A stretch of 64,000 nt of DNA from Puniceicoccales bacterium (GTDB taxonomy: Bacteria > Verrucomicrobiota > Verrucomicrobiia > Opitutales > UBA953), in assembly GCA_031256995.1 (NCBI GenBank), contig JAIRPL010000047.1, forward strand, positions 83,479-147,478, given 5' to 3'. A program made the position numbers and the translations under genes. Of the stretch, positions 37,946 to 48,000 are shown piece after piece. Within the stretch, counting starts at the first letter, position 1. Each line of letters opens with the position of its first letter. Under the pieces are notes generated by a model. The model saw nothing but the letters and a program-made list of their open reading frames with translations. It was not told the DNA's origin and made no database searches.

Positions 37946-38817
37946 GTCTGGAGGGGATCGGCAAAAAGGCGGCAGTGAAGCAAACACCCCAATCCCAAGA
38001 CAAGCATCCTGCGCAAGGCCTCGCGCGCGCGCCCTTTCGTCCGTGGAAAATTCCTCAATCCAATTTTTCCCTCGTTTGACACCAGGGTACTCCCACCGGG
38101 AAAAAAAGAACCGGCGTCTTGGACATGCACCACGGCACACTCACGTTCCGTGGAAATAAATACATGTCCAAGAACACCGAAATTGGTTCGCAGGAGGTCC
38201 TGCAAAAGACGTACGCAAGAAAGACGCAACGTGGGGGAGGTGGCAAGCCATTTTTGATTTTAATTCGTAAAAAAATTTTCCGGCTCCCGCGCCTCTCCCC
38301 GGCGTGCGGCGCCCCCGGCAGGTCGCGGAACGCGCTCATCCGTGAAAATAAAAATCGTCATCCTGGAAAAATTTGAAATTTCCCCGTTTTCATCCGCAAA
38401 ACCCCCGCGCCAAATCCACGCCAATCCGCATCGCCCAAACCTTTTCCCCGCCCACAAAGCTCCCGCGCATGGTCCGCACGCCACTTTTGTGATTTGGAAT
38501 GGACGGGGCGCCAGGAGGGCGGCCGGCGCTTCCGCCTGCGCCACGGCGTTCCAGATCGTTTGAACATTCCACGGCATCCCACCCTACAGACTTGCGCGGG
38601 GCGGCGCGGGAGTGCCGCGCCCCGGGAAACGTGCCGCGCGACGCGGCGTGCAATGTGACGCGGCATTCAAGCCAGCCCCTTCCACGCACTTCGCCCCCCC
38701 TTTTGGGGATTGTGAAATGACCGGAAAAATGTAACCGCAGGCCCTTGAGTTCACGCTGGTTCCGTTTTTTTGTCAGCGCCTCCCGCGCCCTCCTCCAACC
38801 CCCTCGAAAAACGCCCT
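37946..38817. other. Long non-coding region between metH and PA14-like gene (divergent)
   Basis: About 870 bases without a gene I can support. It contains a strong hairpin at 38117-38173 (separate entry), an A/T-rich patch at 38250-38280, and a GC-rich imperfect hairpin near 38598-38627. It must hold the promoters of metH (minus) and the PA14-like gene (plus). No tRNA, SRP, tmRNA or RNase P signature was recognised. Confidence 0.6.
38117..38173 (-). promoter_or_regulatory. Structured leader hairpin above metH
   Basis: Outer 11-bp perfect stem (TCTTGGACATG at 38117-38127 with CATGTCCAAGA at 38163-38173) and an inner 6-bp stem (CCACGG 38130-38135 with CCGTGG 38148-38153), separated by an asymmetric internal loop (2 and 9 bases) and closed by a 12-base loop. 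It lies 170-230 bases above the metH start. I did not recognise a cobalamin, SAM or SAH riboswitch consensus in it. Confidence 0.5.
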
Positions 38818-40311
38818 ATGCCGACCGACCACAACTTTCTCCCGCCTGTCCCTTCCCTGCCGCCGCTGCCCCCCTTGGAGCCTGAGTCCGACCCGCCCCA
38901 TCCATCCCAAGCACCGGAAACGAACGATCTCCCGGAACCAGACGCCCTTCCACCGCAGCACGCGGACGCCGGTCTGCCGCACCCGCAAGAGGAACCCTTC
39001 CTCCCCGAGGCCGCCGCCCCGGATCCCGCCGCCGGCGCCGCCCTTGATGCCGCGGCGCTTTCCGAAAACCTCGGCTCATTCAGGCGTTTTTGGCGGAAAT
39101 ACGGCGGGGACAGTTTCCTGATCTCCGTCGGCGTTCACGCCATTCTTGCCATCATCGCCGTCACCTGGGTTGTCTCGGTCGTCGTCATCAATGACAAGAG
39201 GGACAACAGGATCGACACCGGCGCCGGCGGTGGCAACAGAGGCGACCGCGTGACCATGTCGGAGCACCGTGTGAAGCCCAGAAACGCCCGCAACATGGCG
39301 CGCTCAAGCATGAAACTCATGAGCAAGGCCGCCACCTCGACCGTTTCGTTGCCGGAAATGCCAAACCTAAGCATTTCCTCCCTGCAAAGCGGCCCGCTCG
39401 GAGGCGCCACCTCAAAGGGCCTTGATGGAGGCGCCGGGGGGGGGCCTGGAGGGGGGATCGGCCCCGGAAGCGGCGTCGAACGCCACTTTGTCTCCGTGTT
39501 CGGCATCACGCGCCCCGGTTCCAACGCCCTGGAAGGCACGCTCTACGACCTGAAACGCTCCCGGAACGGGACCGACCTCTACGTCCACACCAACCAGGGC
39601 GCGCGCATGAACGAAATGAGGAAAGCCTACCAGGCCTTTGTCCGCACCGGCCTGAACAAGGTGACTTTCGACAGCCATTACCTCTCCGCCAAGGTCAAGC
39701 TCTACACCCCCGACATCTTCATCCCGCCACTGATGGCCGAGATGGCCCCCCGGGCCTTTGATTGCGAAAAGGAAATCTCCGCCCCCGGGTGGCTTGCCTA
39801 TTACGAGGGGTACATCACACCTCCCAAGACCGACGCCTACCGCTTCGCCGGGATGGGGGATGACGGAATGCTTGTCGCCATCAACCGCCAGGTGAAGCTC
39901 TGGGCGCCGTGGACACAGGCAGGAATGCAGACTTGGATAAAACCGCAAAAAGACTGGGAACCCAAGGGCGCCCATCTCCCCCAAGGCAGATTGCCCGGCC
40001 TCGGGCGCGGCGGACGCTACTACGGAAGCTGGTTCAACATGAGCAAGGGAAACACCTACTTCGTCCAGATCGTCATCGCCGAAAGCGCCGGCGGCCTGTT
40101 CTCCTCGGAGCTGATGATCCAGCAGAAAAGCCAGAACCCCGAGAATCTCCCCAGCAACGCCGTCCCGCTCCCAATCTTCAAACTCGCCCCCCTTTCGCCG
40201 GAGGCGATCAAGGCCAAGCAAAAAACCTGGATGAAATGGACGCATGATGGCCCGAATTTCGGCCTTGAGGCCAACGGCCTGAAACCACGCCCTGGAAGCT
40301 TCTCCCGGTGA
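38818..40311 (+). CDS. Membrane-anchored protein with proline-rich N-terminus and PA14-like domain
   Basis: 497 residues from ATG 38818. Order: proline-rich cytoplasmic segment (residues 1-85), one membrane helix (about 100-124, FLISVGVHAILAIIAVTWVV), a glycine-rich stretch (about 195-225), and a periplasmic or external domain with YYEGYITPPKTDAYRFAG and GDDGM, the pattern of PA14 carbohydrate-binding domains. The N-terminal half looks TonB-like in layout (inside-proline-rich, single helix). Function unknown; PA14-like domains often bind glycans. A TTG at 38770 in frame is less likely as start. Confidence 0.7.
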   Translation: MPTDHNFLPPVPSLPPLPPLEPESDPPHPSQAPETNDLPEPDALPPQHADAGLPHPQEEPFLPEAAAPDPAAGAALDAAALSENLGSFRRFWRKYGGDSFLISVGVHAILAIIAVTWVVSVVVINDKRDNRIDTGAGGGNRGDRVTMSEHRVKPRNARNMARSSMKLMSKAATSTVSLPEMPNLSISSLQSGPLGGATSKGLDGGAGGGPGGGIGPGSGVERHFVSVFGITRPGSNALEGTLYDLKRSRNGTDLYVHTNQGARMNEMRKAYQAFVRTGLNKVTFDSHYLSAKVKLYTPDIFIPPLMAEMAPRAFDCEKEISAPGWLAYYEGYITPPKTDAYRFAGMGDDGMLVAINRQVKLWAPWTQAGMQTWIKPQKDWEPKGAHLPQGRLPGLGRGGRYYGSWFNMSKGNTYFVQIVIAESAGGLFSSELMIQQKSQNPENLPSNAVPLPIFKLAPLSPEAIKAKQKTWMKWTHDGPNFGLEANGLKPRPGSFSR

Positions 40312-40479
40312 TCACCGGGCAAAAACACGCGGCACACGCCGGCGCCGGGGATTTTTCACCCGATGCCGGCGCCGTGCGCGCCCTCCCCGGCCTGTTTCGT
40401 TGACTTGGGGAGGTCGCGCCCTACCCTCGCGCGCCCAACAAAACAACCCGTCGTACAACCTGCGCACAACACATCCACT

Positions 40480-42105
40480 ATGGGCGAACTTAACGGCTAC
40501 CTAAAATACTTTCGCGAGTCAGGCGAGGACACCGCGCCTCTCGAACGGCTGGATAACTGGAAGGAGTTCCACGGGCACCTCGACGAGGCAAGGCTGCGCA
40601 GGCAGGCCGCGCGTTGCATGAACTGCGGAACCCCGTTTTGCCACGCCGGGCGCGCCAACGCCCACACCGCCAACATGGCCACGGGCTGCCCGCTGCACAA
40701 CCTCATCCCCGATTTCAACGACTTCGTCTGCAATGGGCACTGGGAGCAGGCCTACCGGCTTCTCTCCCGCACCAGCTGTTTTCCCGAGTTCACCTCGCGG
40801 GTCTGCCCCGCCCCTTGCGAGACGGCAGGCTGCAATCTCAATGACATCAGCACCCCGCCCGTCACCATCAAGGACATTGAATACGCCATCATCGAAAAGG
40901 CGTGGGAGGAAGGCTGGGTCGAATCGGGCGCGCACCCCGCGCCGACAGGCAAGAGGGTGGCCGTCATCGGCAGCGGTCCGGCGGGCCTCGCCGCAGCCAT
41001 GCAACTGAACTCCGCCGGGCACAAGGTGACAGTCTACGAACGCTCCGACCGCCCGGGCGGCCTCCTCATGTACGGCATTCCGAACATGAAGATCGACAAG
41101 GGAGTCATCCTGAAACGCGTGGGGCTGCTCAAGAAAAACGGGGTCGAATTCGTGTGCGGCGCCGATGTCGGGGGCGCCCTGGACATACGGGAACTCGACG
41201 CCCGCGAAAAATTTGACGCCATCATACTGGCCACGGGGTCCACGCTCCCGCGGGACCTCCAGGTCGAGGGGCGCGAACTCAAGGGCATACACTTCGCGGT
41301 GGACTACCTCACCGAGGCCACAAAATCCCTCCTGGACAACCGTGCCCCGCGGATCACCGCATCCGGGAAACAGGTCGTCGTCATCGGCGGCGGCGACACC
41401 GGCAATGACTGCACCGGCGCCTCGTTGCGCCAGAACAACCCGGACAATGACGCCACCCAGCGCCACACCGACGCCACCCTGAAAACCGTCCTGCGCGAGC
41501 AAAGCCAGAATGGCGCCGCGCTTGTCACCCAGCTCGAGATCATGCCCAAGCCGGACAGGACGCGGGACCCGCATGGCGCCGCCAACCCCTGGCCCCAATG
41601 GCCCAAGGTGCTGAAAACCGACTACGGCCAGCACGAAGCTATCGAGGTGCAAAAGGAGTTCGCGCGCAAACACGGCCGGAAAATGGAGGACGAAGCCGCC
41701 GACCCGCGCCGCTGGCTCACCACCGTCAAGAGATTCACCGGCGACGCCGACGGCAACGTCACAGGGGTCGTCACCGTGAAGGTCGCCTGGGGCAGGAACG
41801 AAAAAGGCGTGTTCGGCCCCATTGAATCCCCCGGCACCGAGGAGCACATCCCCGCGCAACTGGTGCTGCTGGCAATGGGTTTCACCGGCCCGCAACAAAA
41901 ACTGCTCAAGGATCTTGGCGTCGAGATCGACCCGCGCGGCAACGCCAGGGCCGCGCACGAGGACCACCGCACCAGCAACCCCAAGGTGTTCGCCGCCGGG
42001 GACTGCCGCCGCGGCCAGAGTCTCGTTGTCTGGGCCATGAACGAGGGCCGGGCCGCCGCGCGCGAATGCGATCGCTTCCTCATGGGCGAGACCACCCTTC
42101 CATGA
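40480..42105 (+). CDS. gltD: Glutamate synthase small subunit / NADPH-dependent GltD family
   Basis: 541 residues; supplies electrons from NADPH to GltB through FAD and [4Fe-4S] clusters. GELNGYLKYFRES is the typical start; cluster cysteines in CMNCGTPFCH (C46, C49, C54) and GCPLHN; FAD loop VIGSGPAGLAAAM near 165 and NADPH loop VVVIGGGDTGNDC near 305; the end has VFAAGDCRRGQSLVVWAMNEGR. Very typical in length and motifs. No gltB beside it; the open frame above the ATG is not conserved sequence. Confidence 0.93.
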   Translation: MGELNGYLKYFRESGEDTAPLERLDNWKEFHGHLDEARLRRQAARCMNCGTPFCHAGRANAHTANMATGCPLHNLIPDFNDFVCNGHWEQAYRLLSRTSCFPEFTSRVCPAPCETAGCNLNDISTPPVTIKDIEYAIIEKAWEEGWVESGAHPAPTGKRVAVIGSGPAGLAAAMQLNSAGHKVTVYERSDRPGGLLMYGIPNMKIDKGVILKRVGLLKKNGVEFVCGADVGGALDIRELDAREKFDAIILATGSTLPRDLQVEGRELKGIHFAVDYLTEATKSLLDNRAPRITASGKQVVVIGGGDTGNDCTGASLRQNNPDNDATQRHTDATLKTVLREQSQNGAALVTQLEIMPKPDRTRDPHGAANPWPQWPKVLKTDYGQHEAIEVQKEFARKHGRKMEDEAADPRRWLTTVKRFTGDADGNVTGVVTVKVAWGRNEKGVFGPIESPGTEEHIPAQLVLLAMGFTGPQQKLLKDLGVEIDPRGNARAAHEDHRTSNPKVFAAGDCRRGQSLVVWAMNEGRAAARECDRFLMGETTLP

Positions 42106-42226
42106 CCCAAGGCGGGGGGGCGGATGCCACGACACGGGCGCGCCATCGCGGCGCCCCCCGCCTCCTCCATTTTTTCGCCGCTCCAACCGCCCTTCCTTCC
42201 CTCTGCGACCCCCACATTGCCACATT

Positions 42227-43489
42227 ATGAGATACGACATCTGCGTGCTCGGCCTCGGATACATCGGCCTGCCCACGGCCTCCATCTTCGCCGCGCGCCG
42301 CAAGCGCGTCCTCGGGGTGGACATCGCCCCCGGCGTCGTGGAGACCATCAACCAAGGGAAAATCCACATTGAGGAGCCGGATCTGGATGTGCTCGTGAAA
42401 GCCGCCGTCCAAAGCGGAAACCTGAGCGCCACCACCGCGCCGGCCCCGGCGGACACCTACATCATCGCCGTCCCCACCCCCTTCACCATCGCCCCCGACG
42501 GCGCGCGCAAACCCGGGCTCGCCCACGTGGAGGCCGCCGCGCGCAGCCTGGCCACGGTCCTCGCCCCCGGGGAACTCATCATCCTCGAATCCACCAGCCC
42601 GGTCGGCACCACGGCAAAGATCAAGGAATGGCTCGCCGACGAGTTTCACCGCCTTTCCCTTCCCGACATTTCCGGCGAGCTGCGCTTCGCCCACTGCCCC
42701 GAGCGCATTCTCCCCGGGCAGATGCTCAAGGAACTCGTCAGCAATGACCGCATCGTCGGCGGCCTCACCCCGGAAGCCGCCACGCAGGCGCGGGAACTTT
42801 ACAAGACTTTCTGCACGGCGGAGATCTTCACCACGGACGCCGCCACCGCCGAAATGGCAAAACTCGCCGAAAACGCCTTCCGCGACGTCAACATCGCCTT
42901 CGCGAACGAACTTTCCATCATCTGCGAAAAAATAGGCGTCAATGTCTGGGAGCTTATCCGCCTCGCGAACCGGCATCCGCGCGTGAAAATCCTCCAACCC
43001 GGCCCGGGCGTCGGCGGCCATTGCATCGCCGTCGACCCCTGGTTCATCGTGGACGCCGCCCCCGGGCAATCCCGCCTCATCCGCACCGCCCGCGAGGTCA
43101 ACGACGCCAAGCCGTGCCACGTGATCGCCCGCGCATTGGACCTCGCCCGCGCCAGCGGTGCCACCCCCTCCACGCCGCTCACGCTCGCCTGCTACGGGCT
43201 TGCCTTCAAGGCCGACGTGGACGACCTGCGCGAAAGCCCGGCTGTCGGGATTGTCCAAAGCCTTTCCCAGGATCCCTCGCTGCGCATTCTCGCCGTCGAA
43301 CCGCACATCACGAAACTCCCCAAAAGCCTCGATTCCGCAAAAGTCACCCTCACCACCATGGAGGACGCGCTTGCCCGTGCCGACATGCACATTCTCCTTG
43401 TTGACCACCGCCCCTTCAAAAATCTCCCCGCCCCCGCCTTCCGCGGCAAACCCATCCTCGACACCCGCGGCCTGTGGCAAGCCGCATAG
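42227..43489 (+). CDS. Nucleotide-sugar dehydrogenase, UDP-N-acetyl-D-mannosamine dehydrogenase type (WecC-like)
   Basis: Oxidises a UDP-HexNAc to its uronic acid for surface polysaccharide. 420 residues. NAD loop LGLGYIGLPTASIFA at residues 7-21; HCPERILPGQMLKEL is the variant found in WecC rather than Ugd; catalytic cysteine in GPGVGGHCIAVDPWF near residue 267; YGLAFKADVDDLRES in the C-terminal domain. Located 9 kb outside the main island and on the other strand. Confidence 0.88.
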   Translation: MRYDICVLGLGYIGLPTASIFAARRKRVLGVDIAPGVVETINQGKIHIEEPDLDVLVKAAVQSGNLSATTAPAPADTYIIAVPTPFTIAPDGARKPGLAHVEAAARSLATVLAPGELIILESTSPVGTTAKIKEWLADEFHRLSLPDISGELRFAHCPERILPGQMLKELVSNDRIVGGLTPEAATQARELYKTFCTAEIFTTDAATAEMAKLAENAFRDVNIAFANELSIICEKIGVNVWELIRLANRHPRVKILQPGPGVGGHCIAVDPWFIVDAAPGQSRLIRTAREVNDAKPCHVIARALDLARASGATPSTPLTLACYGLAFKADVDDLRESPAVGIVQSLSQDPSLRILAVEPHITKLPKSLDSAKVTLTTMEDALARADMHILLVDHRPFKNLPAPAFRGKPILDTRGLWQAA

Positions 43490-43490
43490 C

Positions 43491-43520
43491 CCGGAGGAGG
43501 GCGCTTTCCCCCCTCCGTGC
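43491..43520. terminator. Possible hairpin after the nucleotide-sugar dehydrogenase
   Basis: CGGAGG and CCTCCG form a 6-bp stem continued, after one mismatch, by three more pairs, with a short CGCTTT loop, directly after the stop codon. No T-run follows, so intrinsic termination is uncertain. Confidence 0.35.
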
Positions 43521-43615
43521 GGCGTATTCCCCCACACGCAAACGGCAGCCGCGGGCAAAGGCGCCCTGCCCTGTCTTTTGACACAAAAACCGCCCTTTCT
43601 CCCGTTTTCCACGCC

Positions 43616-44971
43616 ATGGACCTCCGCATACACAATGCCACCATCGTAAACCAGGACCGCGTTTTCACAGGAGACCTGCTCGTGCGCGACGGGCGGATCA
43701 CGGCCATTGGCAAAATTCCAGCCGCCACGCGCGCCACCCCTCCCGCGCGGGACATTGATGCCACGGGCCTGCTGCTGCTCCCGGGGCTGATTGACGACCA
43801 GGTGCACTTTCGCGAGCCAGGCCTCACGCAAAAGGCCGACATCGCCAGTGAATCACGCGCCGCCGTCGCCGGGGGTGTCACCTCGTTCATGGAGATGCCC
43901 AACACCAAGCCGCCCGCGACCACGCACGCCTCACTCGAGGAAAAATACGCCATCGCCGCGCGCGTCTCCCCCGCCAACTACTCATTCTATCTTGGCGCCA
44001 CGAACGACAACCTCGACGAGGTGCGCCGGGCCGATCCACGCAACATCTGCGGCATCAAGGTTTTCATGGGATCCTCCACGGGAAACATGCTCGTGGACTC
44101 GGAGGCGACGCTGGACGGCATTTTCCGCGACGCCCCCATGCTCGTCGCCACCCATTGCGAGGACACCCCCATGATCCAGGCCGCGGAGGAAACCGCCCGC
44201 GCCCGCCACGGCGAGGACGTTCCCGCCGCCGAGCACGCCCGCATCCGTTCCGCGGAGGCCTGCCTCAAATCCAGCAAACTGGCCGTTGAAATTGCGCAAA
44301 GACACGGCACCCGCCTGCACATCCTGCACATCAGCACGGCCCGCGAACTTGAACTCTTCCACCCCGCCCCCGTTGCCGCCAAACGCATCACCGCCGAGGC
44401 CTGCGTCCATCACCTATGGTTCTGCTCCGATGATTATGGGCGCCTCCGGCACAGGATAAAATGCAACCCTTCCATCAAAACGGCGGAAGACCGTGAAGCC
44501 CTCCGCCGCGCCGTGGCCGATGACCGGATTGACGTCATCGCCACCGACCACGCGCCGCACACCCTCGCCGAAAAACAAGGCACCTATTTCCGCGCCCCAT
44601 CCGGCCTTCCGCTCGTCCAGCACAGCCTGCAAATGCTTCTGGACCTGTGGAAACAAGGCGTCCTCACCCTCCCGCAAATCGTCCGAAAAACCAGCCACGC
44701 CGTCGCCGATCTGTTTCAAATTCGCGAACGTGGCTACCTAAACGAAGGCTGCCACGCGGACTTCGTGCTCGTCGACCCCGCCAGCCCGCAAATCGTCTCC
44801 CGCGAAAACATCCATTACAAATGCGGCTGGTCCCCGCTGGAAGGCCATGCCTTCCAAACCCGCATCGTGGCCACCTACGTCAACGGAATCCCCGTTTTTG
44901 AGAACGGGCTTTTTGTGGAAAACACCCCCTGCGGCCACCGTCTCGAATTCGCACGGTGCGTTGCGTCGTAG
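43616..44971 (+). CDS. pyrC: Dihydroorotase
   Basis: Third step of pyrimidine synthesis. 451 residues from ATG 43616. LIDDQVHFREPGLTQKADI is the metal-site region in the Gln-Val-His form known from Bacteroidota-type dihydroorotases; MEMPNTKPPATT, KVFMGSSTGNML (carbamylated-Lys region), HILHIST, and ATDHAPHTLAEK with the catalytic Asp follow. The large polyvalent gene begins about 60 bases after the stop. Confidence 0.9.
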   Translation: MDLRIHNATIVNQDRVFTGDLLVRDGRITAIGKIPAATRATPPARDIDATGLLLLPGLIDDQVHFREPGLTQKADIASESRAAVAGGVTSFMEMPNTKPPATTHASLEEKYAIAARVSPANYSFYLGATNDNLDEVRRADPRNICGIKVFMGSSTGNMLVDSEATLDGIFRDAPMLVATHCEDTPMIQAAEETARARHGEDVPAAEHARIRSAEACLKSSKLAVEIAQRHGTRLHILHISTARELELFHPAPVAAKRITAEACVHHLWFCSDDYGRLRHRIKCNPSIKTAEDREALRRAVADDRIDVIATDHAPHTLAEKQGTYFRAPSGLPLVQHSLQMLLDLWKQGVLTLPQIVRKTSHAVADLFQIRERGYLNEGCHADFVLVDPASPQIVSRENIHYKCGWSPLEGHAFQTRIVATYVNGIPVFENGLFVENTPCGHRLEFARCVAS

Positions 44972-45029
44972 TCTTTCCCCGTGGACGGACAGTTCTGTTT
45001 TGCGTTCGGTTGAGGAATTGGACGCTGGG

Positions 45030-48000
45030 ATGGCCCGGATTCTTGTGGAATACGAGAAGGCGCTTTCCGGGAAGCGCGATTCTGGTGCGGGCGTCTCTGG
45101 CGTAAACGGCTCTGGTGCGGACATCTCTGGCGTGAATGGCTCCGTGGCGGATGGCTTTTCCACCGGGGTTTCATCTGGCGAGGGATCCGGGGTTTCGGAT
45201 GTTCCCGGCCGGACCGCATCGGGTCTTTTGGGCGGGCTTGAGGATTTCCCGAACGTTGTGGATGAGAACGGGGAGCCTGCGGATTCGTTTGATTCGGATC
45301 GCCCTGACTTGCGTTTTTCGCGTCCCTTTTCCGGTCCTGAATTTGAGGCTGAACTTGCGGCTGTTGAGGCCCGGCACACGAATGCGGACGGCACCCGCAA
45401 GGCGACGTGGATGAAGGCCCCGAACGGCAATCCGACGAACCTGACGCATCGTCAATGGCTGGAGGTCCGCACGGAGTCCTTCAAGGCGTGGTTTGGGGAC
45501 TGGGAGTCGCTGGCGGAAATGGAGGCGATGAGAGGTCTTGTCCACTCATGGCTGACGAAAGAAAACCTCGACTGGGCGAAAGGCAGGACGCGTGTCGAGA
45601 TTTTTTCCCGTTTTGGAAATGAGTTGCAGGCGATTGCCTATGTTCCGGAAGAGTATGCCGGGCATTTTTCGGGGAAGGTGAGTGACAACCGGGTCTATTC
45701 CGGCATGGGATATTTCATCGACCATGCGGTCAACCATCACGCAGAGATTCCGGTCTCCTACTACGATTCGATCCAGGATGTCTTGAACAGTCCCGATGAG
45801 GTTCTGATCGATGACAGGATGGATGGGAAAACGGGGAGGAAGCGCGACAATCTGCTTTTTCTGAAAAAATTCACCGGCAACCGGATTCTGGCGGTTTCGC
45901 TGATTGAGGAGGCTGGCAATAGGATCGTTGTCCACAAATCCTTCTTTGAGAATGGCGGCAAAAAGCCCTATCCGTCGTTAAAACGGATAGGGCAATCGTC
46001 CGGGGGCGGCCGTTCCCCGATCAGTCATGCCTCCGAAGCGGCACCCGGCGGAAGCCTTCCCGCTCGTGACGTCGCGAGTGACTCGCGTTTTGTGCGCGCT
46101 GTCAACCCTGAAAATGTCTCGAAGTTTGTGGATGACAATTTTGAGCCGAAGGTGTTTTACCATCGCCCGCGCCGGCAGATCTCCATTTTTGACATTGGCG
46201 GTGTTTTTGACGGTCCCCGTTCCGGCATTTCTGCGGATTCCGGCTGGCTTGGCACCGGGTTTTATTTTTACGGGGAAGCCAGCGAGCTTGATGGTCTTGG
46301 GGCTGGCTACGGGCCTGATCGTTATCCTGTCTTCCTGAACGTCCGTTCGCCCCATTATGCCACCCTTTCGGAGAACCGTCGGCTTGCGGGTGAGGGCGAT
46401 TTCGAGGCCATCCGTGAGTTTTCCCTTGGTCTTCGGGATGAGGGGAAGGACGGGGTTTACTACAACGGGGACTTGCTTGAAGAGGCGGTTGTTTTTGATC
46501 CCCGGCAGATCAAGTCCGCCACGGACGCCACTTCCCCGGACGCCACCGGCTTGTCTGATTCGGCTCCCTCTGACCTGCGTTTCTCGCGTCCCTTCGAGGG
46601 CGAGGATGATCGTTACCTTGCGGTTCTGCACAATCTGAGTGAGGACAACCTTTTTGCCTCGGCCCGTCTTGGCGGGCTTGCTGTCCCCTCGCTTGCGATC
46701 ACGGACGTTCGGAACCTTTACGGCATTTACGGCGAGATCACGCTCATTGGGGACTCCTCGCTTGCCGATCCGCAGCAGCCTGGCAACAAGGTCTTCTCGG
46801 CGGACGCTTGGACCCCCACGCATCCGCCTGCCGTTGTCCAGGGGTCCCGCGAGGATATTTCCCGCTTTTATGATGAGGTTGTTTCGCTTTCTGGGTGGGG
46901 CGAGAAGTCCCCTTCCTTGGAGAGTTCTCTTGGGAAAGATCCGACTTTTGCCCCGGTCTTCCTTGAGTTTGATAAAGATGCCAATGACGATTCGATTCCC
47001 AGGCCCTATCTGACTTTTGACGGCATGCTTTCGCGGGCCTATCTTCGCGAGGCCAAGCCCCCGGAGCCTTCCAAGCATGACATGCTGGGTTGGCTCAACG
47101 GGAAGCTTTCCAAGCACAACCTCTGGCAAGGGATCGAGGACGGGGTCAACCCTGACGGTTCCCCCCGCATTGTCCCGTACAACCTTGAAAACGTGGTTCG
47201 CCATCTCACCCGTGGGATTCGCTATGGGGGGAAGACGGAAGGTTTCCGGTTCAATGGCTTCAAGGCTTTTGCCGCGAAGGAGTTCGGCAGGCTTGATGAG
47301 TTGAAGGCCGACCGCGAAAAGGTTACCAACCAGACGGAGGCGGTCGTGGCCGATAGCGAACTCAAACAAGAGCTAAGCGACATCCTCGATCTTTTTGGGG
47401 ATCGGGAGACCTCCTTTTACGATAACTTTTACAAAGCCCTTGTCGATTATGCTGGAGGCAATTCCGATGCGTTTTCCTCCCTTGTCGAGCTTACGCCCGA
47501 GATGAAGTCCCGCTTGGACACGTTTATCTCGCATTTTCGTTCGCTGCCTGTCGCTTACTTTGAGGGCAAGCCCCAGCGCGCGGTCCGTCTGGATGAGTTC
47601 AAGGCGGCCGTGGTTCCCCAATGGTCTTCGAAGGCTGTTTTCTCGCTTTTGCGCGAGAACGGGATCGACGTCTTTGAGTACGAGACGGGCAATGAGCGCC
47701 AGGCGCAAACCCTTCGTGCGGCCGATGACCTGAACTTGCGTTTCTCGCGGCCCTTCCGTGTCCGTGCGTACGAGGCTGAACTTGCCGCCGTTGAGGCCCG
47801 GCACACGAACGCGGACGGGACCCGCAAGGACACATGGATGAAGGCCCCCAACGGCAAGCCGACGAAGCTGACACAGCGGCAGTGGCTGGAGGTCCGCACT
47901 CCGTCCTTCAAGGCGTGGTTTGGGGACTGGGAATTTGACCCTGCGAATGCCTCGAAGGCCTTGGATGAGAACGGGGAGCCTCGCGTTGTCTTCCACGGAG

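Noticed and set aside
40519..43831. Two long minus-strand frames (645 and 583 residues) over gltD, wecC and pyrC
   Set aside because: Both are antisense to genes with full family motifs and have low-complexity, charge-rich translations.
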